DNA from: Acidobacteriota bacterium
GTDB lineage: Bacteria; Acidobacteriota; Terriglobia; UBA7540
Direction of reading: 5' to 3'
DNA: 7,815 nucleotides
Assembly (NCBI GenBank): GCA_021789565.1
Contig: JAJYJL010000324.1
Location: 1-7,815, forward strand
Notes under the pieces: generated by a model
Told to the model about the DNA's origin: nothing
The model's input: the letters and a program-made list of their open reading frames with translations, nothing else
Databases searched by the model: none
Program-made: the position numbers and the translations under genes
In this document: positions 1-6,672 of the stretch, piece by piece
Layout: each line of letters starts with the position of its first letter
Position numbering within the stretch: the first letter of the stretch is position 1

Positions 1-1771
1 CCGCCTTCTCTCCAAAAATCCGCTGCGAGTAATTCCGGTAAAATTCCTGCGGCGTCAAGTTCGGATTCCATTCCCCTTCCGCCATGTACTTCGTATTCGT
101 CTCCGTCCCTCGCGCCCGGTTCATCTGCGAGTCAAAACCCGCGAGGCCGTAATCCAGCCCTCCCTTTAAGACATTGTCCTTATAGTACAGGTTCACGTTG
201 AACTGCATCCCCAGCATGTCCGAATCGTCGTCGATACGATTGCTCAGCGTCGTCTCCCGCCCCGGCATCTCCCCGAACATCTTCATCGGCACTCCTGTCG
301 GCGTCCAGATGGCCCGCGATTCCATGTCGCTGAAGGGCACGGATTTTGGAAACATCTTCTGGATGTACGGGGCCAGATAGAGCCGACCCAGCCCCCCAAT
401 CCCCAGCTTCACCTTCGGCGCAATCTGGTCCCGCGCCTCCATAAACTTCTGGATAAAATATAGAGACCCGCTATTGGAATCGATGACCGTGTCATTATCC
501 TGCGCGATATCCCCCGTGAAAGCCAGACGGGCTTCGGCCTCTCCGGGGTATTGCGGCCGCAGGCTCAGATAAAACTGCTGGTCTTTCGGGCTTTGATTGC
601 AGACCGGATACGCCTCAGGAAGATAAAGAAAATAACCGTTTGCCTCTGGATAGGTCTTAACTAGGCTCCTCAGCCTGCTCTCGTTCAGTTGCCAGGAAAC
701 CGGATTGTCCGGGCAAATGAAGGTGCCGAAAATGGGATGAAACGGCTGAGTCAGCGTCCGCGTCGTGTAACGCGCGAGGTTGGGCGCCACCGACGTGGCG
801 TCAATATCCAGCCACACCTTGATCTTTCGGCTCTGCGCGTAGCGGATCACCTCATGGAGATAACTCTGAGCCGTTGTGAAGGCCTCCTCGTTGTTCTCGA
901 TGTGCTGGAATTCCGGAGGCTCGAGCCGCGGATACACCCCGGCTTCCTTGAAATGCTCTTGCCCCACCTGCATGTCGGTCGTCTTGTAGGAACCAAAATC
1001 CCGCGCCCACAGCACGTATCCCGTTTCCTTCCGCGCCACGTCCCCCATCCACTTCACTTCCCCGTGGTACGAGTACTTCAGCCACGGCTCGTAGGGAAAC
1101 CAGAAGATTTGCAGATAGTTCATCTTCAGCTTCGCCATCTGGTCTACAAACTTCCTCTCATCGGCCAGCGACATAACCGAGCGGTTGGGATAGATGAAAG
1201 AAACCAGTAGACCGCGGCGGCGGAAGGCCGGATTCCTGCGCACATCGAAATTCCGCAGTTCCCAGGTGGGCTTCCTCTCGGGCAAGATGTCACCGGTGAG
1301 CAGAAACACGGCTCCATAGCGCTCCAGCAGGTCATAGGCGGCGTACATGGTTGCTGCTTCGCCATGGCCCCCTACCACCAGCGTTCGCCGCCCGTCCAAC
1401 CGAATCGTCTTGATAATGAAGCCATCCGTCTTGAGACCGTCGAAAATCACCAGCTTCCTCGCGACTGCCTGTTGAACCAACGCATTGGACTGTGGACTGC
1501 CTACCAGTATCCACGCCATCCCCCGCGCCTGCTGCCGCGCTTCGGCGGGAGAAACGATGGGAATCCGCGCGCCGCTGAATCGCTCAAGATAGCGCTGCAG
1601 TTCGCCAGCGACCCAGCGGTTGAATTCTCCGTCCCCCGCCACAATCACCGACTCCGCCTTGCCGTTAGAGATAAGTGTGCTGGTGGAAGCAGCCCTTGCC
1701 GATGTCCCGGCGTAGAAGCACAAATAGACTACAGTGGCCAGAACCAGGGGGTATTTTGCACGTTGCATCAT
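1..1771 (-). CDS. Secreted glycoside hydrolase-like protein with alpha-glucuronidase-type N-terminal domain (3' end outside window)
   Basis: The reading frame is open from ATG at 1771 to the left edge with no stop, giving 590 residues; the C-terminus is missing. Residues 1-27 form a signal peptide: a short basic start (QRAK), a hydrophobic core (about 8-22) and an ARA|A cleavage site, so the protein is probably exported. Residues about 40-170 read as the small alpha/beta domain that precedes the barrel in GH67, GH115 and GH20 enzymes: VIVAGDGEF, then AGELQRYLERFSGARIPIV, ILVGSPQSN, and GHGEAATMYAAYDLLERYG. A probable TIM barrel follows, with KLKMNYLQIFWFPYEPW (215-230), a VWLDID strand (319-324), and YFLYLPEAYP (380-389), where Glu386 is a possible catalytic acid. 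ARGTETNTKYMAEGEWNP lies at 553-570. The sugar-acid or glycoside substrate is unknown. A GAGG ribosome site 5 bases upstream supports this start; ATG at 1768 is equally possible. It lies 147 bases behind the oxidoreductase gene. Exact family uncertain; coding status is firm. Confidence 0.85.
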   Translation of the reverse strand, partial: MMQRAKYPLVLATVVYLCFYAGTSARAASTSTLISNGKAESVIVAGDGEFNRWVAGELQRYLERFSGARIPIVSPAEARQQARGMAWILVGSPQSNALVQQAVARKLVIFDGLKTDGFIIKTIRLDGRRTLVVGGHGEAATMYAAYDLLERYGAVFLLTGDILPERKPTWELRNFDVRRNPAFRRRGLLVSFIYPNRSVMSLADERKFVDQMAKLKMNYLQIFWFPYEPWLKYSYHGEVKWMGDVARKETGYVLWARDFGSYKTTDMQVGQEHFKEAGVYPRLEPPEFQHIENNEEAFTTAQSYLHEVIRYAQSRKIKVWLDIDATSVAPNLARYTTRTLTQPFHPIFGTFICPDNPVSWQLNESRLRSLVKTYPEANGYFLYLPEAYPVCNQSPKDQQFYLSLRPQYPGEAEARLAFTGDIAQDNDTVIDSNSGSLYFIQKFMEARDQIAPKVKLGIGGLGRLYLAPYIQKMFPKSVPFSDMESRAIWTPTGVPMKMFGEMPGRETTLSNRIDDDSDMLGMQFNVNLYYKDNVLKGGLDYGLAGFDSQMNRARGTETNTKYMAEGEWNPNLTPQEFYRNYSQRIFGEKA

Positions 1772-1776
1772 TATAT

Positions 1777-1780
1777 CCTC
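1777..1780 (-). promoter_or_regulatory. Ribosome binding site of the secreted glycoside hydrolase
   Basis: On the minus strand GAGG lies 5 bases before the first ATG (1771) and 8 bases before the second ATG (1768). It supports a start at this tandem ATG but does not choose between the two. Confidence 0.5.
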
Positions 1781-1918
1781 GTGATCGCAGCCAAATCACC
1801 GTAAGCTGGTGGAGCCGGTTAGACTCATTACAGAAGTGAAGTCACGCTCTACTCATCCGCTCAATGGCTGCTGGATTGATTAGACAAATATTTTCGGGAA
1901 CAAGTGTCACGTATGCCC

Positions 1919-2968
1919 TCAATTTTCGGCTTCTTCGATTGTCCCGCTCTTTGCGGACCGGCAGGCGGCATCGAGGGTTGCCACCACCGCTGCGCCGAGC
2001 GTGGCATTTGAGCAATTTTCAGTGTTCTTCCCCTGAATCAGATCGACGAACCTCTCAACCGGCGCCACGCACGAGTACTCCCCCGGCTGGGTCTTCAGAG
2101 GGATAAGGGAGTTGCGGCCATCGTTGCGCCGCACCTCCAAGCGCGGCCTCTCGATATCAAGCAACAACATCCCCTGGCTCCCAAAGATCCGGAGATCCAC
2201 CTGATAGGGCGAGCCCGGCGGCATCGTTCCCGACCCGCCCAGCATTCCTGTGGCCCCATTTTTGAAGCGGCAACTGATGGCGTCAAAGAGGTCAGCTCCG
2301 CTCTGGGAGCTTCGCGAGAAACAGAAAATTTCGGCCGGCTCGAGATTGGTGATCCAGTAGAGCAAGCCCAGGGCGTGGGTCAACTGGCCATGAGCGAATC
2401 CCCCGCCGCCTTCCGGATCGCTCCACGTTTTCTTCTGCGGCCTGAAAAATGCTTCCTCAGCAAACCAGGCGCCGGTTCCGTCAAACAGGTCGCGAAGCGC
2501 GCTTGCCATGTGGCAAAGCACGTGTTCAATTTCTCCGATCTCGCCTTGCTGGACAAGGCTTCTGGCCTTCGCGGCAAAGTCCGTGTAACTCCACCCATAG
2601 GGAATTACAAAGTGGAGATTCCGCGATTCGGCAAGGGCTGCAAGCTTCCTGGCTTCAGAAGCTTGCAACGCCATGGGCTTTTCACAGAGCACGTGCAAGC
2701 CTTTTTCAAGGGCGGCCGCAGCATGCTGGTAATGCAGGCTGTGCGGCGTGCTGACGACAACCCCCTCCAAGTTTTCCAGAGCCAGCAGCTCCTGATAGTC
2801 CTCGGTGCCGAAGGGGATGTAGAAGTGCTCCTGGGCCTTTCGCAACTCTTCGCAACCGAGGCGGCAGATCCCGGCGATCTCAACGTCGGGGCGCGATTTC
2901 AAAACGGGAATATGATTCTCGCCAGCCCACCAGCCAGCTCCTAGCACCGCGATGCGCGTCTTCGACAT
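1919..2968 (-). CDS. Gfo/Idh/MocA family NAD(P)-dependent oxidoreductase
   Basis: 349 residues, the usual length for this family of sugar and cyclitol dehydrogenases, which oxidise or reduce a hydroxyl or keto group with NAD(P). It should be cytoplasmic. The N-terminal Rossmann fold opens at once with IAVLGAGWWAGENH (6-19), a GxGxxG-type dinucleotide loop. VVVSTPHSLHYQHA (70-83) is the usual cofactor-side strand and helix. CEKPMAL (95-101) holds the conserved EKP motif, with Lys97 the expected catalytic lysine. GGGGFAHGQLTHALGLLYW (187-205) corresponds to the family's GGG...H segment, with His198 as probable catalytic residue. The C-terminal half is the alpha/beta substrate domain. ATG at 2968 was chosen because it puts the Rossmann strand at residue 6. 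A further in-frame ATG at 3145 would add 59 low-complexity residues lying over the end of the preceding gene. The ribosome site is weak (GAGAGG about 13 bases upstream), so coupling to the gene 41 bases upstream is plausible. The substrate cannot be told from sequence; a deoxysugar or its lactone is inferred from the neighbours. Confidence 0.93.
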   Translation of the reverse strand: MSKTRIAVLGAGWWAGENHIPVLKSRPDVEIAGICRLGCEELRKAQEHFYIPFGTEDYQELLALENLEGVVVSTPHSLHYQHAAAALEKGLHVLCEKPMALQASEARKLAALAESRNLHFVIPYGWSYTDFAAKARSLVQQGEIGEIEHVLCHMASALRDLFDGTGAWFAEEAFFRPQKKTWSDPEGGGGFAHGQLTHALGLLYWITNLEPAEIFCFSRSSQSGADLFDAISCRFKNGATGMLGGSGTMPPGSPYQVDLRIFGSQGMLLLDIERPRLEVRRNDGRNSLIPLKTQPGEYSCVAPVERFVDLIQGKNTENCSNATLGAAVVATLDAACRSAKSGTIEEAEN

Positions 2969-3009
2969 GCCTGTTTGTGAACCTCTCTCTTGCAGGCTTC
3001 TCCGTTTCC

Positions 3010-4449
3010 TTAAGCGTAAAGCTGACGGAGTAATTCCAAAGACTTGTTCACGACCCTCTCGCTCGAGTCCGGCCCCAGCGCCGTGGGGAGCAGGTAGGCC
3101 TGGAAAATCATGTCGGGAACGTAGTAACGCTCCTGGAGAGACCATCCCTTGGCCGGGTAGGCGTCCTTGGTGGGGATGTAAGCAAGACAGCCATTGCTGT
3201 AGCCAACAAAAAGAGTGTCAGGGAATGGCGATTGACTCCTGACCTCTTTGCCCTGGAGCGTGAATGTCTCACCCGGAACCGCGACGATCCCTAAATTGCC
3301 CACCCGAACTGCCTGCACGGGAATTTGGACAGCCGCCTTCTGCCCGCTGGCGACCGACTTGCGGAGGGCTCGAGCCCAGTGACGGAAATGCCGCGCCACA
3401 TTCATCGGGGCCCCGCTGGCACGGCTTTTGACTAGGCTTGAAACCTCCGATTCCCACTTTTCGAGAATTTGGTCAGCCTCTTCCCGCTCGGGAAAAGGCT
3501 GGAGTGACAACTCAAGCATCTCCTCTTTGACTGCAAGCGTGACGTCCTGTTCTTTAGTGACCGGAATCCGAGGATAGTAGGGAATTTTGGCTAGCGAACC
3601 GATCAAAGTCCGCTCTCCCCGAATACTCTCGGTATAAATCGAAGACAGAACCTTCAATACCTCCCCGCCTAAGGCAAACCCCAGGCGGTTCTTTTCATTC
3701 GTATTATCTTCTCCGGTCCCGATGCCGGTGATCGGGTTGATGTCGCCGGCATTGGCCTGGAGAAACAGACTCAAGCCCCCGACCGCCCGCTCGACAAGTT
3801 CTCGCGCGGGCCCAATATAGTCAGGGGACCATCTCAGGCATTGAGGACCCATCGTAACCGTGTGGCAGCCATGCGCAAAGACGACGGCAATGGGCCGCCC
3901 GCTCGTGTCGTCCACTCGGATAACACGAACCTCATGGTCCACCGGCCCCTCGGGGTTTTCCCCCAGGATGACGGATCCGTCGGCCAGTCTCTCCCGGCGG
4001 TTGATGCCAATGCGCGCTTCCCCCACGCCGGTGCCGATGCGAGCCGGCTGGACACGATGGGCAGCCAAGGCGACCAGCGCCGGAATCTCTGTCAGCAGCC
4101 TTGAGGTGTACGCCCGCCGGAGGAGATCCTGCTGTTCGTCATCGTCGTATTGCAGCCCTTCGGACGTCGGCCCGCAATGGGTGTGGCTGAAGTTCAGCAA
4201 GACGTGCGATCTTTGCACCCCAAGACTCTTGCCGATTTTTTCGCGGAGGGTGGAAACCAACGGCTCTTGAATAAAAACCAAGTCAAACGCAATGACTGCA
4301 ATCCGAGTCCTCTCATCCTCCAGCACCAAGGCGGTCGCCGAGAGTTCACCGTCTTTATCTACCGCCGCCCCCTCGCGAGCGGCGTAACCCGCCATTGTCA
4401 TACCAACGGGCGGGGTTATGATGGACCGAGCTGCTCCTGCCCTTAACAT
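3010..4449 (-). CDS. Neutral/alkaline non-lysosomal ceramidase family hydrolase, atypical (no signal peptide, no Ser nucleophile)
   Basis: 479 residues with the N-terminal domain architecture of neutral ceramidases, zinc amidases that cleave the N-acyl bond of ceramide. The start is diagnostic: AGAARSIITPPVGMTMAGY (4-22). NFSHTHCGP (86-94) carries the His pair of the zinc site, FAHGCHTVTM (191-200) a further His (His196 most likely), and VPGETF (391-396) the Glu ligand (Glu394). VGYSNGCLAYIPT (415-427) supplies the Tyr ligand (417 or 424). The known amidase motif GDVSPN appears as GDINPI (235-240), so Asn238 stands where the nucleophilic Ser is expected. There is no signal peptide and the protein is shorter than the roughly 650-residue secreted ceramidases, lacking their C-terminal domain. 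It is therefore probably a cytoplasmic hydrolase of another substrate, perhaps linked to sugar degradation. The start at 4449 is set by GGAGGA 9 bases upstream. It lies 54 bases behind rhaT and 41 before the oxidoreductase. The family call is firm; a ceramidase function is doubtful. Confidence 0.9.
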   Translation of the reverse strand: MLRAGAARSIITPPVGMTMAGYAAREGAAVDKDGELSATALVLEDERTRIAVIAFDLVFIQEPLVSTLREKIGKSLGVQRSHVLLNFSHTHCGPTSEGLQYDDDEQQDLLRRAYTSRLLTEIPALVALAAHRVQPARIGTGVGEARIGINRRERLADGSVILGENPEGPVDHEVRVIRVDDTSGRPIAVVFAHGCHTVTMGPQCLRWSPDYIGPARELVERAVGGLSLFLQANAGDINPITGIGTGEDNTNEKNRLGFALGGEVLKVLSSIYTESIRGERTLIGSLAKIPYYPRIPVTKEQDVTLAVKEEMLELSLQPFPEREEADQILEKWESEVSSLVKSRASGAPMNVARHFRHWARALRKSVASGQKAAVQIPVQAVRVGNLGIVAVPGETFTLQGKEVRSQSPFPDTLFVGYSNGCLAYIPTKDAYPAKGWSLQERYYVPDMIFQAYLLPTALGPDSSERVVNKSLELLRQLYA

Positions 4450-4458
4450 GAAGTTTAT

Positions 4459-4464
4459 TCCTCC
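4459..4464 (-). promoter_or_regulatory. Ribosome binding site of the ceramidase-family gene
   Basis: GGAGGA on the minus strand lies 9 bases before ATG at 4449. It is a near-perfect Shine-Dalgarno sequence and fixes the start just before the conserved AGAARSIITPP segment. Confidence 0.75.
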
Positions 4465-4503
4465 ATCTTCACCAGCTTGCTTCTTCGAACTGCTATCCCC
4501 GGT

Positions 4504-5532
4504 TTACTTCGATAGCTGGTGCCCGGCTAAAAGAATCAGAGAGCTGATCAAGCTAGCCGTCGAAAGCCACATCAGGACTTTCGGCTTGGCGCCGGAATTT
4601 TTCCACTCTCCGGTCATGCTGCCCCAAACATTCGAAGTCAAAATCGAAACTGTAATGATGACCGCCCAACCGTAGACGGCGCCGTCGCTTCCCATCATCG
4701 CGGCGCCAAACCCGTAGAGGAGGATAGCGCCGAACCAAAGCACCCCCATCGAAGAGGAACGGACCCACAAAAGCGCGCTGTTGTCGCGGCGGAAGAAGCA
4801 AGACCACGAGCCCCCTCTATGGATCAAATAAGCAGGATAGCCCATATTAAAGATGGCCCCGCCTAGAAGTACCGGAACCCAAATGGTGACGCTCGCCAGG
4901 ACCAAGGGACATCCTGCCGCTCTGGCTGCGGAGGCCAGGGGCGCGCCGTAGGCAAATCCGATATTGATCATCGCCGACATGATCCCCGCCATGACGGCGA
5001 TGAACACAGCTCCGATGGACTGCGAACCCGGCCCCCGGCCTGATCCCGTCATGCCCTGTGCCCGGTCGCGGCTGATGGAAGCGGCCGCGCACAATACCAA
5101 GCTCAGTGCCACCAGCGCTAATCCACCAGTCAACCATAACAGGCTCGCTCGGCCCAACTGAACCGAACCGATCAGAATGGGCCCGACGCTGCCGCAAAAG
5201 GCGACAACTCCGTTCACCAGCGCATTGGTAATCGCCATTCCCAGCCGAACCAGGCTGACGCCAAAAAGCAAGGAGCCAAGGCCCCACAGAGCTCCGAAGG
5301 CTGCAACTCTTTCGGCCAGCCTTGGGTCTTCGGCCAGTTGCGGCACAATGGTTCCGTGACTGAACCATACCGCCAAGCCCACCGGCAGCAAGGCCATAGC
5401 ACAGAAGGAATAGACCAGCCAAATATGTTCCCACTTCCACGCAGTAATTCCTTTCGCGGGAGCAGGAAAGGACCCGTTGGAGAATCCGGCGAGAATAACT
5501 GCCAGGATACCGCCAATTCGACTATCCAGCAT
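4504..5532 (-). CDS. rhaT: L-rhamnose/proton symporter family transporter (RhaT)
   Basis: 342 residues, almost the same length as E. coli RhaT (344), and hydrophobic throughout with about ten membrane segments; an inner-membrane protein. RhaT drives L-rhamnose (and lyxose) uptake with protons. Family landmarks are in order: GSFPAPAKGITAWKWEHIWL (20-39; E. coli has FYAPFKK...WSWE), ALWGLGSLLFG (81-91), RLGMAITNALVNG (96-108), MAGIMSAMINIGFAYG (181-196), GGAIFNMGY (224-232), and TSNVWGSMTGEWKNSG (299-314), which matches the GxVxGxxxKEWNNAG region of the E. coli protein. A polar loop at about 152-172 joins the two halves. The start at 5532 is the most upstream ATG in the frame, with AGGA 7 bases before it. 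It follows rhaM by only 15 bases, so the two are surely co-transcribed. Related homologues of this family are found with several deoxysugar pathways, so the exact sugar (rhamnose, fucose or a methylated variant) is inferred. Confidence 0.93.
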   Translation of the reverse strand: MLDSRIGGILAVILAGFSNGSFPAPAKGITAWKWEHIWLVYSFCAMALLPVGLAVWFSHGTIVPQLAEDPRLAERVAAFGALWGLGSLLFGVSLVRLGMAITNALVNGVVAFCGSVGPILIGSVQLGRASLLWLTGGLALVALSLVLCAAASISRDRAQGMTGSGRGPGSQSIGAVFIAVMAGIMSAMINIGFAYGAPLASAARAAGCPLVLASVTIWVPVLLGGAIFNMGYPAYLIHRGGSWSCFFRRDNSALLWVRSSSMGVLWFGAILLYGFGAAMMGSDGAVYGWAVIITVSILTSNVWGSMTGEWKNSGAKPKVLMWLSTASLISSLILLAGHQLSK

Positions 5533-5547
5533 CCAGATGTCCTGCGC

Positions 5548-5844
5548 TTAATCGAAATGAAACACTTCTTCAAATGAGGGCGAATCTGTTTCTTCAATGA
5601 TACTGTACATAGCCTTGTCCCATCGTTTCTTAACATCGGTCTCCAGCAGCTTCCGGAAGGCGCCTTCGATATCGTCGGCTTCCACGTAGACGATAACCTT
5701 CCTTCCCTCGATGAAACATGAATGATTGCGAAGGCCCGACTTCCGCGCCACGTCGATCAGCTCAGGCCATACCGCCCTATGCACGCGCCGGTATTCTTCT
5801 TCCATTCCTTCCCTGACTTGCAATAACCAAGCCCTGCGCTGCAT
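5548..5844 (-). CDS. rhaM: L-rhamnose mutarotase (RhaM/YiiL family)
   Basis: 98 residues, against 104 for E. coli RhaM. The enzyme interconverts the alpha and beta anomers of L-rhamnose in the cytoplasm so that the isomerase gets its preferred form. It is a small ferredoxin-like dimer. The diagnostic stretch is EEEYRRVHRAVWPEL (15-29), matching E. coli EEYQRRHNPIWPEL; His22 is the catalytic histidine and Tyr18 and Trp26 are also kept. SGLRNHSCFIEGRKVIVYVE (36-55) gives the central strands, TDVKKRWDKAM (69-79) keeps the Thr-Asp and Arg-Trp pair of the family, and the protein ends EVFHFD, close to the usual EVFYL ending. An AGGAGG ribosome site 8 bases upstream fixes the start. The gene ends 15 bases before rhaT. 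No rhamnose isomerase, kinase or aldolase gene is in the window. Confidence 0.95.
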   Translation of the reverse strand: MQRRAWLLQVREGMEEEYRRVHRAVWPELIDVARKSGLRNHSCFIEGRKVIVYVEADDIEGAFRKLLETDVKKRWDKAMYSIIEETDSPSFEEVFHFD

Positions 5845-5852
5845 GGCGGCGC

Positions 5853-5858
5853 CCTCCT
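5853..5858 (-). promoter_or_regulatory. Ribosome binding site of rhaM
   Basis: A perfect AGGAGG on the minus strand lies 8 bases before ATG at 5844. It suggests strong translation of the first gene in the tightly packed rhaM-rhaT-hydrolase-oxidoreductase run. Confidence 0.8.
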
Positions 5859-5868
5859 GTTGGAAACT

Positions 5869-5979
5869 CTACTTCCTATCGTCGAGTCCAAGCGGCCAGC
5901 CATCACTGATTTTCAGCTTCTCGTCTTCGAACAACTGAAAGAGACCAGATGCTGACCTTGCTTCCGGGCTAGTAGTACT
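5869..5979 (-). other. Short open stretch before rhaM, possible gene remnant
   Basis: Directly after the TAA at 5980-5982, the same frame stays open for 36 codons to TAG at 5869-5871. Its last part reads LFQLFEDEKLKISDGWPLGL then DDRK, which has the charged, amphipathic look of a genuine protein C-terminus. It lacks an ATG or GTG start, and the TAG lies 24 bases before rhaM. It may be the tail of a decayed gene that once preceded rhaM, or chance. I do not recognise the family. Confidence 0.25.
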
Positions 5980-6055
5980 TTACGCCTTCGCAAGTGGCTG
6001 AAACAAAGATTCCCTCCACCGCTTTGTGCCCCGGATTCTGGAATTGATAAACCAT
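5969..6055 (-). pseudogene. Out-of-frame C-terminus of the cupin-like gene
   Basis: In the frame next to that of the cupin-like gene, 28 codons from ATG at 6055 to TAG at 5969-5971 read MVYQFQNPGHKAVEGIFVSA and end in CEGVKYY. Joined to residues 198-206 of the main frame by one added base, the sequence becomes G-EALYV-L-A-A-MV-Y-QFQ-N. This fits cupin motif 2, G-x5-P-x-G-x2-H-x3-N, position for position, with Tyr in place of His. The join therefore restores a known fold element and a natural ending. Whether the lost base is a real mutation, an assembly error or a programmed shift cannot be told from one sequence. Confidence 0.55.
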
Positions 6056-6672
6056 GCGGCAAGAACATACAGAGCTTCACCCTTTGCCCCGATCATACTA
6101 TTTCCTGATTCGGAGAGAATCACGATGAAAGGAGTTTCGCTCTGGGAGTAATAGACGCGTTCGCCCGGCAAACGAATGGCGTTGGTGACGCGGCCGGGAG
6201 GGATCTTGCCCGTTTGAAATTCGTCCGTGCTATAACAAACCGAGGTGACAGACTGGCGCTGGTAGTCTTTGCCGGTCACAAAGCGGAGCCATTCCTGCCG
6301 GCCAACAATCTGAACGTGGTCAACGTCAGGGTTATGGTTCACCGATTTCCCGCTACGTGGCGGCCAGCAATCGAGGTCATCCAGGCGCGAGCCGGGAGCC
6401 TCACCCTCCTGAAATCCCGGCTGCGCCCAGGAATTGTGCTTCTGACAGTGGTCATCAATTTCCGGATGCAGCAAGATGGGGTTTCGAAAATTTTGATAGT
6501 GATCATCATAAGTAGGGTTCGTGCGCATCTGGTCAGTGTAAGTCGTCCGGGCGATCATGAAGAGGATTTCAACCGTTTCATCCCCAAAGTTGTATCCCAG
6601 GTGGAAAGTGAACGCGGGAATAGGGTTCGCTGTCTCCGAACGGGAACCTTTGAAACCATCCCGCCACCTCAT
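5980..6672 (-). CDS. Cupin-like protein, function unknown, probably frameshifted near its C-terminus
   Basis: A 230-residue frame between the upstream glycoside hydrolase and rhaM. The middle has mixed, strand-rich sequence (NPIPAFTFHLGYNFGDETVE at 16-35; PTYDDHYQNFRNP at 53-65) and no membrane segment. The C-terminal part looks like a small cupin barrel. PPGRVTNAIRLPGERVYY (158-175) has the spacing of cupin motif 1, keeping Glu171 but with Ala165 and Arg167 where the metal His residues normally sit. KGEALYVL (197-204) begins motif 2. Downstream of residue 206 the frame turns implausible (SRIRGTKRWRE) and stops at 5980, while the neighbouring frame continues motif 2 correctly (see the 5969-6055 entry). 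The start is uncertain: ATG at 6672 has AGAGGA 6 bases upstream. Another frame offers ATG at 6700 behind AAAGGGGG, reading MSSAFARQRKWDEVAGRF and stopping after 42 residues, which could be the true N-terminus after a second shift. Function unknown; sugar binding or isomerisation would fit the locus. Confidence 0.5.
   Translation of the reverse strand: MRWRDGFKGSRSETANPIPAFTFHLGYNFGDETVEILFMIARTTYTDQMRTNPTYDDHYQNFRNPILLHPEIDDHCQKHNSWAQPGFQEGEAPGSRLDDLDCWPPRSGKSVNHNPDVDHVQIVGRQEWLRFVTGKDYQRQSVTSVCYSTDEFQTGKIPPGRVTNAIRLPGERVYYSQSETPFIVILSESGNSMIGAKGEALYVLAAWFINSRIRGTKRWRESLFQPLAKA

Noticed and set aside
689..1210. 173-residue open frame on the plus strand
   Set aside because: It is antisense to the secreted hydrolase gene and shows His/Arg/Leu-rich composition typical of a shadow frame.
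1769..1774. Perfect TATAAT on the minus strand overlapping the start codon of the left-edge hydrolase
   Set aside because: It overlaps the ATG with a ribosome site directly before it, and no fitting -35 box lies about 17 bases upstream; taken as chance.
1781..1799. Inverted repeat GTGAT-N9-ATCAC just upstream of the ribosome site of the left-edge hydrolase
   Set aside because: Only 5 paired bases with a 9-base loop; too weak to call an operator, attenuator or riboswitch from one sequence.
2375..2944. 189-residue open frame on the plus strand
   Set aside because: It is entirely opposite the well-supported Gfo/Idh/MocA gene and has no domain signature.
2969..3145. 59-residue N-terminal extension of the Gfo/Idh/MocA gene starting at 3145
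   Set aside because: It overlaps the end of the ceramidase-family gene, is Arg- and Gly-rich without domain character, and family members start right before the Rossmann strand, as the ATG at 2968 does.
4847..5440. 197-residue minus-strand frame inside rhaT
   Set aside because: It is an alternative frame of the transporter gene, with no motifs and broken hydrophobicity, whereas the rhaT frame has full family features.
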